A stretch of 64,000 bases of DNA, from NCBI RefSeq assembly GCF_900095025.1, contig NZ_FMBK01000013.1:59336-123335 (forward strand), written 5' to 3'. A program made the translations under genes and the position numbers. Below the pieces are notes generated by a model. That model was not told the origin of the DNA, searched no databases, and saw only the letters and a list, made by a program, of their open reading frames with translations. The DNA is from Acinetobacter albensis. GTDB taxonomy: Bacteria; Pseudomonadota; Gammaproteobacteria; Pseudomonadales; Moraxellaceae. Of the stretch, positions 8,769-17,885 are shown piece after piece (the stretch's first letter is position 1; each line of letters opens with the position of its first letter).

Positions 8769-9965
8769 TTAGCTTCCTGTATTCATGACAATCTGATCAG
8801 CAACAGAACGTGCCAAGAGATCTGCCTGTAAAATGAGTTCAATTGAATTTGCCGCACCATTTTCAACGTGATTTAACGTCTTTTCAACGACCTGCGAAAT
8901 TTCATCAAATCTAATCGCATGATTCAAGAATGCTGCAACAGCAACTTCATTTGCAGCATTCAAAATAGTCGGTGCCAACCCTCCACTTTGCATCGCTTGA
9001 CGTGCAAGCTTTAATGCAGGAAACCGAACAGTATCAGGTTCTTGAAAGTCCAAACGATGATTTACAAACAAATCCAGTGCAGGCACATGCGTTTGTATTC
9101 GTTCTGGCCACGCCAGTGCATGCGCAATCGGCGTACACATATCAGGATTGCCCATTTGTGCCAAAGTCGAACCATCCACATATTGAACCATGGAATGGAT
9201 AATACTCTGTGGATGCACCACTACTGTTACAAACTGTTCTGAAATTGCAAACAAGTGGCAAGCTTCAATCAACTCTAAACCTTTGTTCATCAATGTAGCC
9301 GAGTCAACAGAAATTTTTTGACCCATCGACCAATTTGGATGCTTACATGCTTGTGCAGGCGTAACATTTTTTAATTGATCTAAATCATAATGCAAAAATG
9401 GGCCACCCGAGGCAGTCAATAAAATTTGTGCTACCCCCTTTTGAGGTTGTCCATTCCGCTCTGCCTGTAAATAACCTTCAGGTAAACACTGAAAAATTGC
9501 ATTGTGCTCAGAATCGACTGGAAGTAATACAGCGTGATGATCTCGCGCAGCTTGCATCATGATATCGCCAGACATCACAAGCGCTTCTTTATTGGCCAGT
9601 AAAACACGTTTTCCCGATTTTACTGCTGCCAATGTGGGTAACAAGCCAGCTGCACCTACAATGGCTGCCATCACCACATCTACATCTGAATGTTCAGCAA
9701 CAGCAATTAAGCCAGCTTCATCAGTCAAAATTTCAATATGATTCAGATGCTGATTTTTGAAATATTGTCGCAGTTTATCTACTTTATTGGATGGAACCAC
9801 CACCACTTGTGGATGATACTGTTTGCATATTTCAACCAATTCTAAAATTCGGCTGTATGCCGTCACCGCAAATACAGAATACTTTTCAGGATGCTGTTGC
9901 AGAATTTTTAAGGTACTTTGACCAATTGAACCCGTAGCACCTAATATACAAACAGATTGTGACAT
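8769..9965 (-). CDS. dxr: 1-deoxy-D-xylulose 5-phosphate reductoisomerase
   Basis: Dxr (IspC) converts DXP to MEP with NADPH, the committed step of the non-mevalonate isoprenoid pathway. The 398-residue protein begins with the NADPH-binding GATGSIGQSTL motif and has the metal and substrate motifs DSEHNAIFQCL and SMGQKISVDSATLMNKGLE. It abuts cdsA without a gap. Its place between cdsA and rseP matches pseudomonads and differs from E. coli. Its product pathway feeds UppS two genes upstream. Confidence 0.97.
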   Translation of the reverse strand: MSQSVCILGATGSIGQSTLKILQQHPEKYSVFAVTAYSRILELVEICKQYHPQVVVVPSNKVDKLRQYFKNQHLNHIEILTDEAGLIAVAEHSDVDVVMAAIVGAAGLLPTLAAVKSGKRVLLANKEALVMSGDIMMQAARDHHAVLLPVDSEHNAIFQCLPEGYLQAERNGQPQKGVAQILLTASGGPFLHYDLDQLKNVTPAQACKHPNWSMGQKISVDSATLMNKGLELIEACHLFAISEQFVTVVVHPQSIIHSMVQYVDGSTLAQMGNPDMCTPIAHALAWPERIQTHVPALDLFVNHRLDFQEPDTVRFPALKLARQAMQSGGLAPTILNAANEVAVAAFLNHAIRFDEISQVVEKTLNHVENGAANSIELILQADLLARSVADQIVMNTGS

Positions 9966-10790
9966 CTATAAATCTACACCAATAAGTTTTAAAACATACA
10001 TGCTTGCAGCAAAAATTGGAGCAGCAGCCAGCAGTGAGTCTATACGATCCAATACCCCACCATGTCCTGGTAAGATACGACCTGAATCTTTAATTCCCGA
10101 GCGGCGCTTCAGCATAGATTCAAATAAATCACCTAAGACAGAGCTAAATACTGTCACAACCGACAAAATCAGGAATAATAAATGCTGAGCTAACGTTAAA
10201 TTTAAATATAAAACTTCAACAGCCACCACGATCAACATTGCAGTAAACACACCACCGTATAGACCTTCTAAAGATTTATTTGGACTGACATTGGGAGCAA
10301 GCTTTCTTTTACCAAACTTACGGCCAACAAAATACGCACCACTGTCCGCACCCCATACCAGTAAAAACAGGTACATGAGCCACCAAGGCGAACTTTGCCA
10401 TACAGAAAAAATTGCAGTCACTGCGGCTGAAATTAAGATAAAACCTAAAATATTCAGTGTTGAATTATACCAACCATCATAATTTGGATAAGATTTAACC
10501 CATACAATACTTAAAAGCCAAGACAATATCGAAGCGGACCAAAGCAATAAAGCAATGTCATTAAAATATAATGCTAAGGCTGCTAGAACTGCCGTTGCAG
10601 CACCATACATCCACGCAATAGGTTTAACAGGATTTTTATTTTTTCTTGGCATAAGTTTAAACCACTCATACCCCGCCACCCCTGCGGCTACAATCATCAG
10701 CATAAACATTGGATACTGAGACTGTGTAGCAAACATACAACTCAGCACGACTGCTACCAATACCAATGCGGTTATAATCCGCTCTAACAT
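9966..10790 (-). CDS. cdsA: Phosphatidate cytidylyltransferase
   Basis: CdsA makes CDP-diacylglycerol from phosphatidic acid and CTP at the inner membrane. The 274-residue protein is strongly hydrophobic, with about eight membrane segments. It carries the family signature near the C-terminus: SMLKRRSGIKDSGRILPGHG, followed by GVLDRIDSLL. It is flanked by uppS (three-base gap) and dxr, all on the minus strand. Confidence 0.96.
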   Translation of the reverse strand: MLERIITALVLVAVVLSCMFATQSQYPMFMLMIVAAGVAGYEWFKLMPRKNKNPVKPIAWMYGAATAVLAALALYFNDIALLLWSASILSWLLSIVWVKSYPNYDGWYNSTLNILGFILISAAVTAIFSVWQSSPWWLMYLFLLVWGADSGAYFVGRKFGKRKLAPNVSPNKSLEGLYGGVFTAMLIVVAVEVLYLNLTLAQHLLFLILSVVTVFSSVLGDLFESMLKRRSGIKDSGRILPGHGGVLDRIDSLLAAAPIFAASMYVLKLIGVDL

Positions 10791-10793
10791 GTA

Positions 10794-11546
10794 TTAATTC
10801 TCAATTTTCTTTTGTTGGAGTTGCTCTGAGGTTTTCCCAAAACGACGTTCTCGTCCAGCAAAAACTGCTAGGGCATCATCGAATTCTTCAACTGTAAACT
10901 CAGGCCATAACGTTTGGCTAAAATATAGCTCAGCATATGCTGCTTGCCAAAGTAAAAAGTTCGATAAGCGGAAATCACCACCGGTACGAATCAGTAAATC
11001 TACAGCAGGTAAATCTGCCATACTTACATGTTGCCCAAAAAGCTCAACATTTATATCTTCAACAGCAACTTTATTTGCCATAACCTTAAGTGCAATTTGT
11101 TGCGCAGCATGTGCAATATCCCACATACCGCCATAACTAATAGCAATGGTTAAAGTCATGCTATCGAAATTAGCAGTCCTTTGTTCAGCTTGCAACATTA
11201 ACTCACACAAATGCGCAGATAAACGAGAACGATCACCAATAAAACGTAAAGCTATATTGAATTTTTCCATTCTAGGCAATTGCTCTAAAATAGTTTCCTC
11301 CAATAACACCATGAGTAAATCGACCTCAAATTGAGGTCGATTCCAGTTTTCACTGGAAAATGCAAAAACAGTTAACGCCTGTATTTGATTTTTTCTACAG
11401 TGTTCAACAATCGGGTCAAGGACATTTTTCCCTTCACGATGGCCATCACCTTTCTGCATTTGCATTTTTTTAGCAAAACGATTGTTGCCATCCATAATGA
11501 TGGCAACATGTTTTGGAAGATGCGAATTATCTTCTGATGCGGTCAT
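10794..11546 (-). CDS. uppS: Undecaprenyl diphosphate synthase (cis-prenyltransferase)
   Basis: UppS extends farnesyl diphosphate with isopentenyl diphosphate to C55-PP, the carrier for peptidoglycan and polysaccharide synthesis. The 250-residue protein has motif I as HVAIIMDGNNRFAKK and the C-terminal motif RTGGDFRLSNFLLWQ followed by AAYAELYF. The usual motif I is MDGNGRWA, so Gly to Asn and Trp to Phe changes occur next to the catalytic Asp. It is six bases downstream of frr in the same operon. Confidence 0.96.
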   Translation of the reverse strand: MTASEDNSHLPKHVAIIMDGNNRFAKKMQMQKGDGHREGKNVLDPIVEHCRKNQIQALTVFAFSSENWNRPQFEVDLLMVLLEETILEQLPRMEKFNIALRFIGDRSRLSAHLCELMLQAEQRTANFDSMTLTIAISYGGMWDIAHAAQQIALKVMANKVAVEDINVELFGQHVSMADLPAVDLLIRTGGDFRLSNFLLWQAAYAELYFSQTLWPEFTVEEFDDALAVFAGRERRFGKTSEQLQQKKIEN

Positions 11547-11552
11547 TCAATG

Positions 11553-12107
11553 TTAGACCTTCATCAGTTCAGCTTCTTTTGCAGCAAGACGTTTATCAAC
11601 TTCAGCTACAAATTTATCCGTAATTTTTTGAATATCATCTGCCGCACGACGATCATCATCTTCAGAGATTTCTTTGTCTTTAAGCAAAGATTTGATATCA
11701 CCCAATACATCACGGCGAATATTACGAATCGCAACTTTGGCATTTTCAGCCTCATTACGTGCAACTTTTTGCATGTCACGACGTGTTTCTTCAGTGAGAG
11801 CAGGCATAGGTACACGAATTGCGTCAGCAGTAATAGGATTTAAGCCTAAACCCGCTTCACGAATTGCTTTGTCAATTGCTGAAACCATATTACGTTCAAA
11901 TGGCTGTATCACCAAAGTACGAGCGTCTTCAAGACCCACATTTGCCACTTGATTTAAAGGCACGTCAGAGCCATAGTAAGGAACCATCACCCCATTAAGT
12001 ATAGAGGGATTTGCACGGCCAGTACGAACTTTAGCAAAACCTTGCTCTAAAGAGTCTAAAGTCTTGTTCATACGGTCTTCACTGTCTTTTTTAAGATCGT
12101 TAATCAT
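11553..12107 (-). CDS. frr: Ribosome recycling factor
   Basis: RRF splits post-termination ribosomes together with EF-G. The 184-residue length matches the family, and the tRNA-mimicking helical bundle begins with the typical [20 protein letters not shown]. The segment [12 protein letters not shown] is diagnostic. It lies 78 bases downstream of pyrH, an order conserved across many bacteria. Confidence 0.97.
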   Translation of the reverse strand: MINDLKKDSEDRMNKTLDSLEQGFAKVRTGRANPSILNGVMVPYYGSDVPLNQVANVGLEDARTLVIQPFERNMVSAIDKAIREAGLGLNPITADAIRVPMPALTEETRRDMQKVARNEAENAKVAIRNIRRDVLGDIKSLLKDKEISEDDDRRAADDIQKITDKFVAEVDKRLAAKEAELMKV

Positions 12108-12185
12108 ATGATCTTCCTTACTGAATTCTAAGAAATGTAATTACTAAATAATGTGTAGTATAAAGAGCTTTGGAGTTCACGTACA

Positions 12186-12914
12186 TTAGTTCGTAACGTG
12201 AGTCCCTTCTTTTTCACCCATGACCACTGAAAGCAATGAGCCTGATTTATTCATATCGAATACTTGTAGCGGCACATTATGATCACGACACAAACAAATT
12301 GCGGTTAAATCCATGATGCCTAATTTTTCATCTAGAACCTGATCAAATGTCAGTGTTTCATACTTCACTGCATCATCATATTTGCTTGGATCTTTATTAT
12401 AAACACCATCAACTTTAGTGGCTTTCAAAATTAAGTTAGCCTCAATTTCAATACCACGTAAGCAAGCTGCTGTATCCGTGGTAAAAAACGGATTACCCGT
12501 TCCTGCCACAAATACGCAGACTTCGCCTTGAGTTAAATGACGAATCGCATCACGACTTGAATAGGACTCAACGACTGCACCAATAGGAAGTGCCGACATT
12601 AAACGGGTCTTAATATTACGACGGACTAAGGCATCTCGCAAAGCCAAGCCATTCATTACAGTGGCAAGCATCCCCATTTGGTCACCCGTTACACGACCAA
12701 CTAAGCCGTCTTTTTGCAACTGACTCCCACGATACAAATTACCACCACCAACGACAATACCGACTTGAACACCTAAACCAACCAAATGTGCAATCGCTAA
12801 AGACATCTGATCAAGCACCATCGCATCAATCCCCATATCTTTATTGCCTGCCAGGGCTTCACCAGACAGTTTCAATAAAATACGTTCATAACGGGGCTTT
12901 TTTGAATCCAACAT
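12186..12914 (-). CDS. pyrH: UMP kinase (uridylate kinase)
   Basis: PyrH phosphorylates UMP to UDP and is a GTP-regulated hexamer of the amino-acid-kinase fold. The 242-residue protein has the N-terminal [11 protein letters not shown], the GGGNLYRG loop and the [16 protein letters not shown] motif that binds nucleotide. It precedes frr as in other gammaproteobacteria; tsf and rpsB, usual upstream partners, are replaced here by rimO 57 bases away. Confidence 0.97.
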   Translation of the reverse strand: MLDSKKPRYERILLKLSGEALAGNKDMGIDAMVLDQMSLAIAHLVGLGVQVGIVVGGGNLYRGSQLQKDGLVGRVTGDQMGMLATVMNGLALRDALVRRNIKTRLMSALPIGAVVESYSSRDAIRHLTQGEVCVFVAGTGNPFFTTDTAACLRGIEIEANLILKATKVDGVYNKDPSKYDDAVKYETLTFDQVLDEKLGIMDLTAICLCRDHNVPLQVFDMNKSGSLLSVVMGEKEGTHVTN

Positions 12915-12971
12915 TAGGAATCTCCGAATCTTCCAATATCTAAAATTTTTTTTGCATACTTCAATAACAGA

Positions 12972-14315
12972 TTAAGCCGACTTAATCCGAATTAACTTGG
13001 CATATAAATCATATTCATCTGCATCAGTAATTTCGACTTCGAGTAAATCACCAGATTTAATTTGACTTTTATCAATATCTTCTACAAAAACATTACCATC
13101 AATTTCAGGCGCATCCGCATAAGAACGTGCAATCGCCACTGGAAATTCATCTTCCAGACCATCGACCAATACAGTCATGGTTTGACCAATACGTTTTTGT
13201 AATTTTGCTGCTGAAATTTCTTGCTGCACTTGCATGAAGCGCTCATAACGATCTTGTTTAATGTCTTCAGGGACATGATCTGGCAAATCGTTGGCTGTTG
13301 CACCCTCTACAGGTGAATAGGTAAAACAACCAACTCGGTCAAGCTGAGCTTCTTTGAGCCACTCTAATAAAATTTGGAAATCTTCTTCAGTTTCACCAGG
13401 GAAACCCACAACAAATGTGGAACGCAGCACCAAATCCGGACATTTTTCGCGCCACAATTTCAGACGTTCCAATGTATTTTCACTATGAGCTGGTCGTTTC
13501 ATCAATTTTAGGATGCGTGGACTGGCATGCTGAAAAGGAATATCTAGATAAGGCAATATTTTACCTTGTGCCATTAAATCAATCACAGCATCCACATGTG
13601 GATAAGGATAGACATAATGCAAACGTACCCAAACCCCTAATTGACCAAGTGCTTCACACATGTCATAAAACTTGGTTTTAACAGGCTGACCATTCCAAAA
13701 ATCGAGTTTGTATTTGGTATCTAAGCCATAGGCAGAAGTATCCTGAGAAATGACAAGAACTTCTTTTACACCTGCATTTTTTAATGCTTGTGCTTCGCTT
13801 AAAACTGAACCTACAGGACGAGAAACCAAATCGCCACGCATACTTGGAATAATACAGAATGTACAACGATGGTTACAGCCTTCCGATATTTTTAAATAGG
13901 CATAATGTTTAGGCGTTAAACGAATTCCCTGTTCAGGAACAAGGTCAATAAAAGGATTGTGCTTTGGTGGTTCAGGTACGTACTGATGTACGGCCTCCAT
14001 CACTTCTTGATATGCTGCAGCACCTGTCACCTTAAGAACACTAGGATGCATTTTGCGAATCTTGTCTTCATCCTTACCCAAACAACCTGTCACAATGACG
14101 CGACCATTCGCACTAATAGCTTCGCCAATCGCGTCTAAAGACTCTTGTACTGCAGATTCAATAAAACCACATGTATTGACAACAACCAAATCGGCACCAT
14201 CATAATCCGATGCAACATCATAACCTTCAGTTTTTAACTGAGTTAAAATTCGTTCAGAATCTACCAACGCCTTAGGACAACCTAAAGAAACAAAACCGAC
14301 TTTGGGGGACTTCAT
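12972..14315 (-). CDS. rimO: Ribosomal protein S12 methylthiotransferase RimO
   Basis: RimO is a radical-SAM enzyme that methylthiolates an Asp of ribosomal protein S12. The start at 14315 gives 447 residues beginning [20 protein letters not shown] and has a GGAG Shine-Dalgarno about nine bases upstream. The frame stays open for 42 more codons to 14441, but that extension has no family similarity. The N-terminal UPF0004 domain (Cys in SLGCPKA and VVNTCGF), the radical SAM motif CNHRCTFC and a C-terminal TRAM domain are all visible. It is divergent from ntrB. Confidence 0.96.
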   Translation of the reverse strand: MKSPKVGFVSLGCPKALVDSERILTQLKTEGYDVASDYDGADLVVVNTCGFIESAVQESLDAIGEAISANGRVIVTGCLGKDEDKIRKMHPSVLKVTGAAAYQEVMEAVHQYVPEPPKHNPFIDLVPEQGIRLTPKHYAYLKISEGCNHRCTFCIIPSMRGDLVSRPVGSVLSEAQALKNAGVKEVLVISQDTSAYGLDTKYKLDFWNGQPVKTKFYDMCEALGQLGVWVRLHYVYPYPHVDAVIDLMAQGKILPYLDIPFQHASPRILKLMKRPAHSENTLERLKLWREKCPDLVLRSTFVVGFPGETEEDFQILLEWLKEAQLDRVGCFTYSPVEGATANDLPDHVPEDIKQDRYERFMQVQQEISAAKLQKRIGQTMTVLVDGLEDEFPVAIARSYADAPEIDGNVFVEDIDKSQIKSGDLLEVEITDADEYDLYAKLIRIKSA

Positions 14316-14396
14316 GAATCTACACTCCACTATAATGCGCATATTGTATGTCTTTTCCGTACATATGAATAGGTGGAATGCCGACTCTTTGCGTAA

Positions 14397-14453
14397 CGCA
14401 CCAAAATACATCCAATTTTTTACACATTTCCTTGTGCGCACTATTTTGGTTCA
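14397..14453 (+). promoter_or_regulatory. Candidate NtrC enhancer sites upstream of ntrBC
   Basis: The 17-mer at 14437-14453 (cgcactattttggttca) differs from the classic E. coli NtrC site tgcactaaaatggtgca at only two positions outside the central spacer. A strong half-site, cgcaccaaaat, begins 40 bases further upstream at 14397, about four helical turns away. Both lie 100-160 bases upstream of the sigma-54 promoter, the usual enhancer distance. Confidence 0.6.
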
Positions 14454-14557
14454 ATAATATTTTGAATTGATTTACTATGAGATGTGTTTCTGCAATCAAA
14501 TAACAAAAAAGCGCATTTTTCTCTTCATAATTTTTTTATTTATACCGATAGTTAAAG

Positions 14558-14574
14558 TTGGCGTGCATTTTGCT
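14558..14574 (+). promoter_or_regulatory. Sigma-54 (-24/-12) promoter for ntrBC
   Basis: The sequence ttggcgtgcattttgct matches the sigma-54 consensus with invariant GG and GC separated by exactly ten bases (TTGGC, then TTGCT). It is oriented towards ntrB, whose start codon lies about 100 bases downstream. Together with the NtrC-like sites it suggests autoregulation. Confidence 0.65.
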
Positions 14575-14675
14575 TTATTTTGACAATGCTTAATGCGTTG
14601 AATGTCCCATAACAGGGAGAAATAATCAAAAATGCAGCTACCATTGCGCTATTTTAATACAGGATAATTTCATCA

Positions 14676-15785
14676 ATGGATCAACCCGTCGCGATCGACT
14701 ACCGCCTTTTAGTGGATAATTTAACGACTGCTATTTTACTGGTTGATGGGCAACTTAATGTTTTTTATTTAAACTCTTCATGTGAATCATTATTTGACAT
14801 TAGTCTGCTACGCGCCTCAGGCCAGCCTGTTTTAAATTTGCTGCATATGGCCAATGATGAATTCAATACCCAAGAAGCGCTATTGAATACTTTTAATACG
14901 GGACAACCTTATACACGACGCGAAGCAACCATTCGCGTAAATTTCAAAGATATCCATGTGGATTATACTGTTTCACAAATTAATGCAGAAAAATCCTACC
15001 ACCCACTTTTATTGATTGAACTTGATCAAATTGATCGAATGTTAAAAATCTCCAAAGAAGAAAACCTCATTCAGCAACACCAAGTGGCGAGGCAACTTAT
15101 TCGCGGTGTTGCACATGAAATTAAAAATCCTTTAGGCGGTATTCGCGGTGCAACCCAATTACTGGCACGTAGCTTAAATGATCCGCAGTACGAAGAATTT
15201 ACCGACATTATTATTAGCGAAGTAGATCGTTTAAGAAATTTAGCCGACACCATGCTCGGTTCGCGCCAATTACCCAGTTACGAATTAGTCAATGTACACG
15301 AACCTTTAGAACGTGTTCGCTCACTGGTGACCAACCAAACCAAAAAGAAAATTAAAATTACTCGCGATTATGATTTGTCTTTACCCGATGTACTGGCAGA
15401 TCGAGACCAATTGATTCAGGTCATGCTCAATATTAGTGTCAATGCAGTTCAAGCCATGACAGAAAATAAAGAATTCTTTATCGACCATCAGCCTGAATTG
15501 ATCTTAAGAACGCGTATTCAACGTTTGGTCACCATTAATGGTGTATTAAAACGATCTGTAGTTCGTATCGATATTGAAGATAATGGCCCAGGCGTACCAG
15601 AAGAAATATTAGAATCAGTGTTTTATCCTCTTGTTACTGGACGCGCTAAAGGCACAGGCCTAGGTTTAAGCATTGCACAAAATATTATGCATCAACATGG
15701 TGGAATGATTGAATGTCAATCCATTCCAGAAAAAACAATATTTAGCTTATATTTACCTTGGGAGGCGAGTCATGTCGCGAAATAA
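14676..15785 (+). CDS. ntrB: Nitrogen regulation sensor histidine kinase NtrB
   Basis: NtrB (GlnL) phosphorylates or dephosphorylates NtrC according to nitrogen status relayed by PII. The 369-residue soluble protein has an N-terminal PAS domain (about residues 7-120), the phospho-acceptor H-box in VAHEIKNPLGGIRGA, an N-box NAVQAM, and ATP-lid motifs DNGPGVP and GTGLGLSIAQ. No transmembrane segment is seen, as expected. Its last 14 bases overlap ntrC. glnA is not adjacent. Confidence 0.94.
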   Translation: MDQPVAIDYRLLVDNLTTAILLVDGQLNVFYLNSSCESLFDISLLRASGQPVLNLLHMANDEFNTQEALLNTFNTGQPYTRREATIRVNFKDIHVDYTVSQINAEKSYHPLLLIELDQIDRMLKISKEENLIQQHQVARQLIRGVAHEIKNPLGGIRGATQLLARSLNDPQYEEFTDIIISEVDRLRNLADTMLGSRQLPSYELVNVHEPLERVRSLVTNQTKKKIKITRDYDLSLPDVLADRDQLIQVMLNISVNAVQAMTENKEFFIDHQPELILRTRIQRLVTINGVLKRSVVRIDIEDNGPGVPEEILESVFYPLVTGRAKGTGLGLSIAQNIMHQHGGMIECQSIPEKTIFSLYLPWEASHVAK

Positions 15786-17250
15786 AATATGGGTCATTGA
15801 TGATGACCGTGCCATGCGTTGGGTACTCGAAAAAACATTCAAAGAAGAAGGTTTTGAGGTTACCAGTTTTGAAGAAGCACAATCTGCGCTTGATCAAATG
15901 AATACAGAGTTACCCGATGTCATTTTAACTGACATTCGCATGCCCGGTATCGACGGTCTTACATTTTTAGGAAAAGTTAAAGCCAGTCATCCAGAACTTC
16001 CTGTGATTATCATGACCGCACATTCTGACTTAGAATCTGCTGTATCGAGCTATCAAACAGGTGCATTTGAGTACTTACCTAAACCATTTGATATTGATGA
16101 AGCTTTAGCACTAGTCAATCGTGCTATTTTACATATTGCCAAATTACAACAACAAGAATCCGCCAAAACGGCCCCACCAATTCAATCCACTGAAATTATT
16201 GGTGAATCTCCTGCTATGCAAGAGGTTTTTCGTGCAATCGGCCGCCTGTCCCAATCTCATATTACCGTACTTATTAATGGCGAATCTGGAACAGGTAAAG
16301 AATTGGTCGCGCATGCGCTACATCGCCATTCACCACGTGGCAGCAAACCTTTTATTGCCCTGAATATGGCAGCCATTCCTAAAGACTTGATTGAAACTGA
16401 ACTTTTCGGGCATGAGAAAGGTGCTTTTACAGGTGCAAATTCGCAGCGCCAAGGTCGTTTTGAACAGGCCAATGGCGGTACGTTATTTCTAGATGAAATT
16501 GGCGACATGCCATTTGAAACCCAAACCCGTTTGCTCCGGGTTTTGGCCGATGGCGAGTTTTACCGTGTTGGCGGACATATCCCTGTCAGAGTAGATGTTC
16601 GTATTGTTGCAGCAACTCATCAGGATTTAGAAAAATTGGTGAATGATGGTCGTTTCCGTGAAGACTTGTATCATCGCTTAAATGTCATTCGCATTCATAT
16701 CCCGAAACTCGCACATCGTAGTGAAGACATTCCGATGCTGGCGCAGCATTTCTTGGCACGTGCAGGTAAAGAACTGGGTGTAAATGCTAAAATTTTACGC
16801 TTAGAAACCCAAGAATATATGAAACAATTGCCTTGGCAAGGTAACGTGCGCCAACTAGAAAACACCTGTCGTTGGCTTACGGTCATGATTACAGGTCGTG
16901 AAGTCTATCCAGAAGACTTACCGTCGGAGTTAAAACAACTTCCGATTCAGCGCTCAGGCGATGAAGCACAAGTACAGAATAGTTTTGATCGAGTGTCATT
17001 GCATCATTGGGATGAATTATTAAATCAATGGGCAATACAAAAGCTTAAAAATGGTGAAATGAAGATTCTTGATATTGCAACACCCATGTTTGAACGCACA
17101 CTCATTACTGCTGCACTGCAACAAACTCGAGGCCGTAAACGTCATGCTGCTGAACTTTTAGGTTGGGGAAGAAACACCTTAACTAGAAAGCTCAAGGAGT
17201 TGGGTATGGACACTGTAGATGATGATACTGAAGAAGAAGTAGAAAGCTAA
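15772..17250 (+). CDS. ntrC: Nitrogen regulation response regulator NtrC
   Basis: NtrC is the sigma-54 enhancer-binding activator of nitrogen-assimilation genes. The ATG at 15772 has a strong ggaggcg Shine-Dalgarno and gives 492 residues beginning MSRNKIWVIDDD; the longer open frame from 15709 lies inside ntrB. The receiver domain has the phospho-acceptor Asp in ILTDIRMPG. The AAA+ domain has Walker A GESGTGKE, the sigma-54 contact loop GAFTGA and Walker B LFLDEIGD. A Fis-type helix-turn-helix (HAAELLGWGRNTLTRKL) closes the protein. Confidence 0.96.
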   Translation: MSRNKIWVIDDDRAMRWVLEKTFKEEGFEVTSFEEAQSALDQMNTELPDVILTDIRMPGIDGLTFLGKVKASHPELPVIIMTAHSDLESAVSSYQTGAFEYLPKPFDIDEALALVNRAILHIAKLQQQESAKTAPPIQSTEIIGESPAMQEVFRAIGRLSQSHITVLINGESGTGKELVAHALHRHSPRGSKPFIALNMAAIPKDLIETELFGHEKGAFTGANSQRQGRFEQANGGTLFLDEIGDMPFETQTRLLRVLADGEFYRVGGHIPVRVDVRIVAATHQDLEKLVNDGRFREDLYHRLNVIRIHIPKLAHRSEDIPMLAQHFLARAGKELGVNAKILRLETQEYMKQLPWQGNVRQLENTCRWLTVMITGREVYPEDLPSELKQLPIQRSGDEAQVQNSFDRVSLHHWDELLNQWAIQKLKNGEMKILDIATPMFERTLITAALQQTRGRKRHAAELLGWGRNTLTRKLKELGMDTVDDDTEEEVES

Positions 17251-17260
17251 CTTTCTATAT

Positions 17261-17293
17261 AAAGAAAAGCTCCTATTGGAGCTTTTCTTTTTT
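17261..17293. terminator. Intrinsic terminator after ntrC, shared with convergent gene
   Basis: A perfect 13-bp stem (17261-17273 with 17278-17290) encloses a four-base loop and is followed by a T-run. The A-rich left arm lets it work on the minus strand for the gene ending at 17305. Confidence 0.9.
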
Positions 17294-17304
17294 GTGTTGT
17301 CTAT

Positions 17305-17631
17305 TTAAGCGGTAAACCCAATGTAGCGAAAATACCCTTGTGCGCCCAAATCTGATTTAAAAATCAAATAATTCGGATATGTTGATTGAGTAATTTCTGC
17401 AAACATATTCACCTGATCATCATGGGCATGCAAATCATCCACAGAACGCTGCATAGTTTGTTCAAAGTCATCAGTTATATATTCAAAACCAATATCCATA
17501 GCAATAAACAAGGTATGTTCACACGGTTGAATATATTGCTCTTGTATCCAATCAATCACATTTTGCTGACAATGTGGGCAAGCGATATTATCCACTGCCG
17601 AAATAGATAAGGGAATAATTTGATAAGCCAT
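17305..17631 (-). CDS. Uncharacterised small protein with CxxC motif
   Basis: I do not recognise this 108-residue protein. It has no signal peptide or membrane segment. A CPHC motif (residues 18-21, in IACPHCQQNV) and another Cys about 18 residues later (PCEH) suggest a metal site or redox centre near the N-terminus. The middle is acidic (EYITDDFEQ, DDLHAHDDQ) and the C-terminal part is aromatic-rich (FRYIGF). It stands alone between ntrC and mnmG, converging on ntrC. Even composition and good codon usage suggest a real gene. Confidence 0.7.
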   Translation of the reverse strand: MAYQIIPLSISAVDNIACPHCQQNVIDWIQEQYIQPCEHTLFIAMDIGFEYITDDFEQTMQRSVDDLHAHDDQVNMFAEITQSTYPNYLIFKSDLGAQGYFRYIGFTA

Positions 17632-17837
17632 TTAGTATTCGTCTGTTTTGCTATAGTGTCATTTTAGCAAATTTTTAGATTGGTTTATTTTGCACATCAC
17701 ATTTTTTAAAATAAAAAAATTTAAGGAAAAAAGATCAAGCGTCCATAACATTTAACTTTTACATTCAGTATGTTATCACTACGTCTAGATTTTTAAATAG
17801 AATGACAAGCATGATGTTCAAGCTAAAATTAAATTAT

Positions 17838-17862
17838 AAAAGCCCACATGAAGTGGGCTTTT
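17838..17862 (-). terminator. Intrinsic terminator after mnmG
   Basis: A 10-bp stem aaaagcccac/gtgggctttt with a five-base loop lies 24 bases downstream of the mnmG stop. On the minus strand it ends in a U-run. Confidence 0.85.
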
Positions 17863-17885
17863 AACATCATCAAAACAAACTAAAA

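Noticed and set aside
14316..14441. 42-codon N-terminal extension of rimO
   Set aside because: It has no family similarity, while the internal ATG has a good ribosome-binding site and the canonical RimO start.
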